Origin: Edaphochlamys debaryana
Lineage: Eukaryota; Chlorophyta; Chlorophyceae; Chlamydomonadales
Direction: 5' to 3'
Assembly: GCA_016858145.1 (NCBI GenBank)
Contig: JAEHOE010000001.1
Location: 3,782,001 to 3,846,000 of the forward strand
Length of the DNA stretch: 64,000 nucleotides
A model generated the notes under the pieces. That model searched no databases, was not told the origin of the DNA, and saw only the letters and a list, made by a program, of their open reading frames with translations. Position numbers and translations under genes: made by a program. How positions within the stretch are numbered: the first letter of the stretch is position 1; every line of letters starts with the position of its first letter. Of this stretch, positions 58,501-64,000 are shown piece after piece.

Positions 58501-59569
58501 CCGCTCGGGCTGCATGGCGCAGCGGAGGACCTCCTCCAGCTCCCGGTCTGGGGGGAGGGAGAGGCAGGGGGCAGGGGCGGGGGGGCGACGGAGCCCGGTC
58601 AGAGGCCCGCGTGTGCTGCAGCCCCCGCCTGCGCCACGCCGCGGCGTGGTGCGCTTGCGGGAGCCCAACAAGCTCCGTCGCATACCACACCCGCCAAGCC
58701 CAGCAGCTCCTGCGGCTTCCCTCGCAGCCCAGCCTCCCTACCCCCGGCCTCCTACCAAGCCCAGCCCTCGCCCGTCCTCCCCCTCTGCTCCCGCGCCCCG
58801 CCTGCCCGCTCGGCCTTCTGCTCCCCGCCCCCCTCCGCACGGCCGCACCTGACAGCGACAGCTGCCACAGCAGCGGGTTGCTGAGCGGCACCCGCAGCAC
58901 CTTGACCAGCACGAACAGCGTGTGCAGGCAGTGCTCGCGGCAGGTGCCGCTGGAGCCCACGGGGGAGCAGGAGCACGAGATGCGCGAGCCGATCTGCACC
59001 TTGCGCTTCACCTCGCTGCCCTCCTCCCGCACCACGAACGACGTGGGCCCCGGCCGCTGCACCAGGAACATCTGCACCGTGCCCACCAGCTGGAGCAGGT
59101 CCACCACCTCCTGCGGGTGGGGGGCGGGGGGGGATTGGAGGGAGGGGGCGGGGGGAAGGGGGCGGAGGGGTGGGCGCTCTGGCCGAAGCGGAGCCGCAGA
59201 GTTCTAGGTTGCGGCTAGCCAGAGGCGGCGCGGCTGCCCAGACGACTGAGCGGAGAGCACTGGGCTGGAGATCCTTCTGGTCATCGGCGTGGAAGCGCAT
59301 AAGGCAGGTCAGGCGCCCGGCGGGTCCCGCCTCCCGTCCCGGGCACGGCCCGTGTCGGGTGGGTAGGGCTCCGGCGACACCATGGCACCATGGTCGCCCG
59401 TAACGTCGGCAGTGCCTACGACCGAGCTTCCTCTGCTCCTGTCGCAATTGCCGATGGACTATGGGCTGATGTGGGTGCGCGCTATGGGTTTCCCAGCTAG
59501 AACTCTCCCGGACAACTCCTCGAGCACCTGAGTGGGCTTGCTCCGGTAGGGTGCCAGTCGCTCCGCCAT
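52559..59569 (-). CDS. SWIM-RING-ZZ zinc-finger E3 ubiquitin ligase, ZSWIM2-like
   Basis: The twelve exons are 59528-59569, 58849-59110, 58396-58547, 58088-58167, 57842-57925, 57503-57584, 57250-57339, 56569-57128, 56182-56428, 55822-55999, 55031-55549 and 52559-54897, giving 1544 residues. A SWIM motif (C60, C62, C75, H77) is followed by a RING (C147, C150, C165, C169, H174, C177, C195, C198) containing CRFGCGRNVHGKCM. A ZZ finger follows (C229, C232, C244, C247, C253, C256, H261/H265). The order and spacing match vertebrate ZSWIM2 (MEX), a RING-type ligase linked to apoptosis control. From residue ~280 the protein is a disordered Gly/Ser/Pro/Gln-rich tail of over 1200 residues with poly-Gln and acidic Ser runs. 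The second RING of animal ZSWIM2 was not seen. Predicted role: E2-dependent ubiquitin transfer; the target is unknown. Confidence 0.88.
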
Positions 59570-59937
59570 GTTGGCTTTGCTCCTGCTGAAGCTGAAACCT
59601 GGCTAGGCCTTTGTAGTTATCGCGGCCCTGGCATGTCCTCAACCTCGCAACACGCGAGTTCCGTCATTGCAGATATGAGTTATCGAGTGTGCTGAACGCA
59701 TAACCGTGCCGAGTGTCGCGAGAAGGGCTGGGGCAGCTCATTTGGCCAAACGCTCTCAATGGGGAGCAGTACTCCGCTCGTTTGGCGTGGCGTTGGCTCC
59801 CCACTCCACTTGTGCTGGTAGCGTGTTTAGCTTTCGCTCGAAACGTTGCTGTGCTGCTGCAGCGGAGACGCTGTGAGCGCAATTGCCGGGGGAAGCCGAG
59901 CTCACAGCGCAAGCACGCTCACAGCTAGGCAGCTAGG
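59570..59937. promoter_or_regulatory. divergent promoter region, ZSWIM2-like gene / NDUFB7
   Basis: These 368 nt separate divergent start codons. The composition is markedly more AT-rich than either gene. No TATA box is evident. Confidence 0.55.
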
Positions 59938-60545
59938 ATGGCAGACAGGTTTCCCCCGCCCCCCATGAAGGCCACCCAGGTGGGGGCTGCGCAATCGCCT
60001 GCACGCCCTGTTTGGGACCTCTGGCGCAAGCGGGAGGGGCATGCGGCATTCAGCGCCCTGGTCTTGCGCTGGATGGCGCAACATGCTCTCCTGGCGGCAA
60101 CGGGGCACACCTCTGCTGGTCGCAGGAGCAAATGGACGCCGCTGATGTCCCCTATCACTACCGGGACTACTGCGCGCACATGTACATTGATTACAAGGAG
60201 TGCCGCCTGACGAGCGGGTTCTCGTGGCGCACGAAGTGCGCGCACGAGCTGCACGCCTACAACAAGTGCGAGTACAAGGAGTTCAAGGTGGGCTGGGGCC
60301 TGCCCTGGCACCCGCCTGAGTAGCATCACGGGACTGTATCAGACGCGAGAGGCAGGGGGGCAGGGGGGGACGTGGCGCTGCTGGCAAGGCCGGGGGGCTC
60401 GCCCGCGTGCGAGGGTGGGGGTCAATAGGGAGGGCCCTGTGCAACGTCGAGACACGCCCTTGTGCTCACCCGCCCCTTTCGCCCCGGTTCGTGTGTATCA
60501 CAGCGGCGGGTGGCCATCGCCATCGAGGAGAAGCGCCGCCGGTAG
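59938..60545 (+). CDS. NDUFB7: NADH:ubiquinone oxidoreductase subunit NDUFB7 (B18)
   Basis: The exons are 59938-59979, 60126-60287 and 60504-60545, giving 81 residues. The protein has the twin CX9C signature: C30/C40 and C52/C62, each pair separated by nine residues. These lie in a pattern (DYCAHMYIDYKEC, then KCAHELHAYNKCEYKEF) typical of the B18 subunit. It ends in a basic helix (EEKRRR). B18 is an accessory subunit of mitochondrial complex I facing the intermembrane space, where such proteins are oxidatively folded by the Mia40 pathway. It lacks a cleavable presequence, as expected. At 81 residues it is shorter than animal B18, with a brief C-terminus. Confidence 0.92.
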
Positions 60546-61280
60546 GTGCAGCCCCTAAAGACTCTGGGACGTTCAGCATGTGGGCTGCGGTGGTTCAGGC
60601 CTTGTGCCCAGCCAAGGCCAGTAGCCCTGGCCAGACGCGCTGTCCTCTGACCTGTACGACCTTCTGTTCTCAATCCCCAGGGGGCTGATTGCTGCTTAAG
60701 CAGCAGCGTGGCTGGTGTACACGGAGGGCGTGGAGCCAGGAGCGGGACTCGCACCTGGCGCTCGGTGGAGCTGGCTTATGCGACAGTAGAAAGATAGCTG
60801 ATGCGAGGAATGGAGCTTGAGACCTGGTTTTAGTGCTCCGAGTATTGTGAGGGCGTGGCCCTGGCCCGAGGCAGCCAGCGTGCGGGGCTGGTCCTGAGCA
60901 GGTCTGCCGCGTGTTTGGGCGGTGGAGGGACTTGGGGGAGGGGCGACTGGTCACGTGACAGGGACAGCGTGCAGGTCCAGGTCGCCCATAGCTGTGCTGT
61001 TTGTTTTCCAAGTTTGGAAGAGGTTAGCTGGTGGGACTGACGACGGGGGGTGGGCTTACGGGTTACGGGCTTGGTGGCGGTTTGTCGTGCAGGGCCATGG
61101 GAGCGCCCCCTTTGCAAGACACCATGCCAGACGTCTCTGTTGCCGCGTATTTGCTATACCAAGCTCCTTCTCGAAGCACACGCAGCAGCGTCGGTTAACC
61201 TCTGGGTGCAAGCCTCGGCCCGCGACAGACCGGCAATGCCGACATCGGTTCGCTACCGTTTGTAGCCCTGACGCGCGAAC
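60546..61280 (+). other. intergenic between NDUFB7 and the antiporter gene
   Basis: These 735 nt hold the 3' UTR of NDUFB7 and the promoter/5' UTR of the next plus-strand gene. I found no TGTAA or TATA box and no additional exon. Confidence 0.55.
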
Positions 61281-64000
61281 ATGGCCGATCCAGCGCAGCA
61301 ACCGGCGCCGTGGGCTCAACATGCCCTGGTGGCCTTCTCCGTGGCTGCAATTTTGGCACCGTTCAGCTATTATATGGGCTTGGGCGCCAGGCTGCTCAAG
61401 CTGCCCCAGATTACCGGTTATCTGATATCAGGGATCATCTGTGGGCCTTACCTGCTGGGCATCCTGTCGACCGAGTCGGTCGTGGACCTGAACATCATTG
61501 AAGGCGCCTGCCTGAGCATCATCGGTTTAGCAGCAGGAGCTGAGCTGCATCTGGGAGAGCTGTCCAGGAGCAAGAAGCAGGTGCGACGCAGACGGGGCTT
61601 CCTGCCAGCAACCGGCATCCCGCCAAAGTCCCGCATCGCGCAACCGGCTTGCACCCCCCTTGCAGGTGCTCGGAATCACGTGCGGTATATGTGCGGTGAC
61701 ATGGCTGTTTTGCTACGGAGCGCTGGAATACACCTGCGCGCTGCTGCCAAAACTCGGCGAGCTGGACGTGCCCCACATGGTTGCGGTGGCCTCCTTGGGG
61801 GCAACACTAATGATGGCCCGCTCTCCAGCATCAGCGGTGGGTTGCTGGCGACAGGGAGGAGGCCGTGGGTGTGGTGCTTGGAGGGGTTCGGGGCCACCCG
61901 CACGTGACGCCAAACCCGTCAGCTTCTGCTCGCCCGGGGCCTCCCTCCCATATCGCCCCTCGCTGCCTCTCGGCTGGCCCTGACAAACGGCCCCACAGCC
62001 CGCACGGCCCACATTGCTGTGCACCACTTCCTTTCCCCGCAGTCACGTCCTCCCCCACCTCTCCTCCCCCCCCCCACCCCTCCCCCCCCACTCACCCCTC
62101 CCCCGCCCCCACCCCGACCCAGATCGCCGTGCTCAAGGAGATGGAGGGCAAGGGCCCGTTCAGCTCTCTGGTGATGGCGGTGGTGGTGGTCAAGGACGTG
62201 GTGGTCATCATCGCCTACGCAGTCAACGTGGAGCTCATACGCATGGTGGGGCAGCATGCGGGCGGGGGGGACAGCGCGGGGTGCTGGGGCGCCTCCAAGA
62301 CAACAGCATGCCATTGCTCAAACTGAGCTGCCAGAGCACAAGACCGGTGCCCGAAGCAAAGGGTACAGACCCGTTCCCGGCCTGAGCCGCAGGCAGCACG
62401 CTGCTTGGCACCAGGGTCTTACAGATGCCTTGTGTGCACCCCAGCTGCCCCTGCCGCCCCTCTTCCGCCATCCCCTCTCCCCCCCAGTCGCTCCTGCCCG
62501 CGGGCTCCGCCGCCGGCTCCCCGCTGCTGAGCATGGTGCTGCCCGTGCTGAGCGTGCTGCTGTCCATCACCGTGGGCGTCAGCGGGGGGCTGCTGCTGGG
62601 CATCCTTCTGCGCCCGCAGTCCCTGCTGGCGCCCCTGCTGCCCAACATGTCACCCGCCAGCGTGTTCAGGTGCGGGGATTGAGGGAGGGAGCGGAGGGGC
62701 TGGGAGGGAGGCTGGGGGGCATGGCCTCTGGCCTGCACTGCACTGCGGCCTGGAGCCGAGGGCCTGGAGAGTTGTGTGAGCGGCGGGAGCGGCAGAAGAC
62801 CGATGAGTATGGTGCGAGAGGTCCCTTGGGCTGGGAGGTCGTGTCAGGCAGTCGGGGAAGCGGCAGTTGCGGCAGTGTCAGGCGCGAGACTGAGTGAGGT
62901 AGCCGCACTTCGCGGCTGGGAGGTTGGGGCCTGAGGTCCACGTCTGTGACGCGTGTGTTCACCGTCTTCGCTCGCAGGTTCAAGCAGGCGCTGGTGCTGA
63001 CCCTGTCCACCGCCATCTTCAAGGTGTGCCTGCTCTGAGGGGTGGAGGCGGGGCGGGGCCTGGAGCTGGGGCTGCGAGGCGTGCGGCCTCGGCGTTAACC
63101 AGAGGCCCCTCACCCTCCCCCCCCTGCCCCCCTCAGCTCGCCCACCACTTTGACGCCGAGCCGCTGCTGGCGTGCGTGACCATGGGCCTGGTGCTGGTCA
63201 ACAGGAGGTGGGGGAGGAGGGGAGGGGAGGGAAGCGGCGGGGTCGGCAGGGGCCGGGGCCGCGTGGGCACCGGTCCGGCACGGGAGCTTGGTGCGGCACG
63301 GCCCTCGCCTCTGGGCCTCAGCTGTCCTCTCGCTCCTCCTGCGGATCTCCCATCCGCCCACCCATCCAACCCGACCCACTCACCACCACACCACACACCT
63401 CACACGCCCCACACACAGGCACGAGCGCGCCGACAAGGAGCGCGAGGAGCTCCACTCGGCCGTCAACGGCATCATGTCGCTCACCAACGTGGCGTTCTTC
63501 GGACTGGCGGGGGCATCGCTCAAGGTGGTGAGTGGGCGCAGGCACGAGGGGACCGGAGGGGAGGGCCTCGGGGCCCGGGGGGGAGGGCCTAAGGGCGGGA
63601 GGTCGGGCTCGGGGAGGCCGTCGTGGGCCCGGGCTAGGGGCACAGGGCAGAGGCGGCGGGGCAGCGGCACGCGGAAGTGGCCGTGCACGCCCCTGCCCGC
63701 AAGGACTCACAGACCGGGGACGCGCTCTCCGCCCCCCGCCCGCCGCCGCCACACCACTCCCGCCCCTTGCCCCCGCCTCCCTCCCCCCCCCTCCCCAGGG
63801 CTCCCTGTCGGAGATGTTCACAGCCGCGGTGCTGGTGTTCGCCGTGCGGCTGGTGGCCATCTGGCTGGGCTCCTGGCTGGGCTGCTACGCCACCGGCACC
63901 GTGGGCGAGTTCCGGCGGCTGTTCTGGATGAGCATGGTGACGCAGGCGGGCGTGGCCATGGGCCTGGCGCGCCTGGCGGGCACGCGCTTCCCGGACTGGG
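61281..64000 (+). CDS. CPA2-family monovalent cation/proton antiporter (3' partial)
   Basis: The exons in the window are 61281-61580, 61666-61836, 62123-62245, 62488-62669, 62978-63023, 63137-63207, 63419-63527 and 63799-64000 (running off the edge). They give 401 residues, all phases closing. The N-terminal block LKLPQITGYLISGIICGPYLLGIL is the hallmark of the Na+/H+ exchanger (CPA2, KefB/KEA-like) fold. MARSPASAIAVLKEM and VVVVKDVVVIIAY match the conserved core helices containing Ser-Pro and the Lys-Asp pair of the ion path. About ten transmembrane segments are visible. There is no obvious transit peptide, so the target membrane is unclear. The missing C-terminus might hold regulatory domains such as TrkA-N, which cannot be judged here. 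Confidence 0.88.

Overview
The window reads as nuclear DNA of a volvocine (Chlamydomonas-like) green alga. It is very GC-rich, and the genes are cut by many short introns (about 75-540 nt) with strong GTGAGK/GTGGGK donors and pyrimidine-rich CAG acceptors. Third codon positions are strongly C/G biased and TGTAA motifs lie downstream of several genes. The gene content is eukaryotic and plant-lineage: a plant-type LIG6 nuclease-ligase, a Ser-Pro/poly-Pro hydroxyproline-rich glycoprotein with an REJ domain, an mTERF protein, a glutaredoxin-DEP-DUF547 protein and complex I subunit NDUFB7. There is no operon, CRISPR array or bacterial mobile element. I rebuilt all exon chains by hand from splice signals and codon phase; phases close in every gene except the poly-Pro part of the REJ gene.

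Layout, left to right. (1) 1-3987 (+, 5' end outside the window) and 5122-9737 (-) are an inverted, tail-to-tail pair of paralogous multi-pass membrane proteins of unknown function. (2) 10148-17425 (-) is a 16-exon coiled-coil protein of about 1528 aa. (3) 17925-19114 (-) is a small basic L10K/UPF0390-type protein. It is divergent, across 310 nt, from (4) 19425-30084 (+), a 20-exon DNA ligase 6 with an N-terminal SNM1-type beta-CASP nuclease. (5) 31274-43043 (-) is a cell-surface type I membrane protein of roughly 2900 aa: signal peptide, about 980 residues of Pro-rich shaft, Cys-rich region, REJ domain, one transmembrane helix and a charged tail. (6) 43768-44323 (+) is a 78-aa single-helix protein. 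(7) 45654-47273 (-) is an intronless mTERF protein. (8) 47622-51017 (+) is the glutaredoxin-DEP-DUF547 protein. (9) 52559-59569 (-) is a SWIM-RING-ZZ ubiquitin ligase of ZSWIM2 type. (10) 59938-60545 (+) is NDUFB7. (11) 61281-64000 (+, 3' end outside the window) is a CPA2-family cation/proton antiporter.

Genes mostly alternate in direction, giving four short divergent promoters and four convergent 3' regions. I see no shared pathway. The neighbours cover genome repair, surface/ECM, organelle and redox, and protein turnover functions, as expected for ordinary eukaryotic gene order. The most noteworthy points are the inverted membrane-protein pair with a GT-to-GC splice donor difference, several GC-AG introns in LIG6 and the 78-aa gene, and the poly-Pro reading frame that changes phase at or near G/C homopolymer runs.
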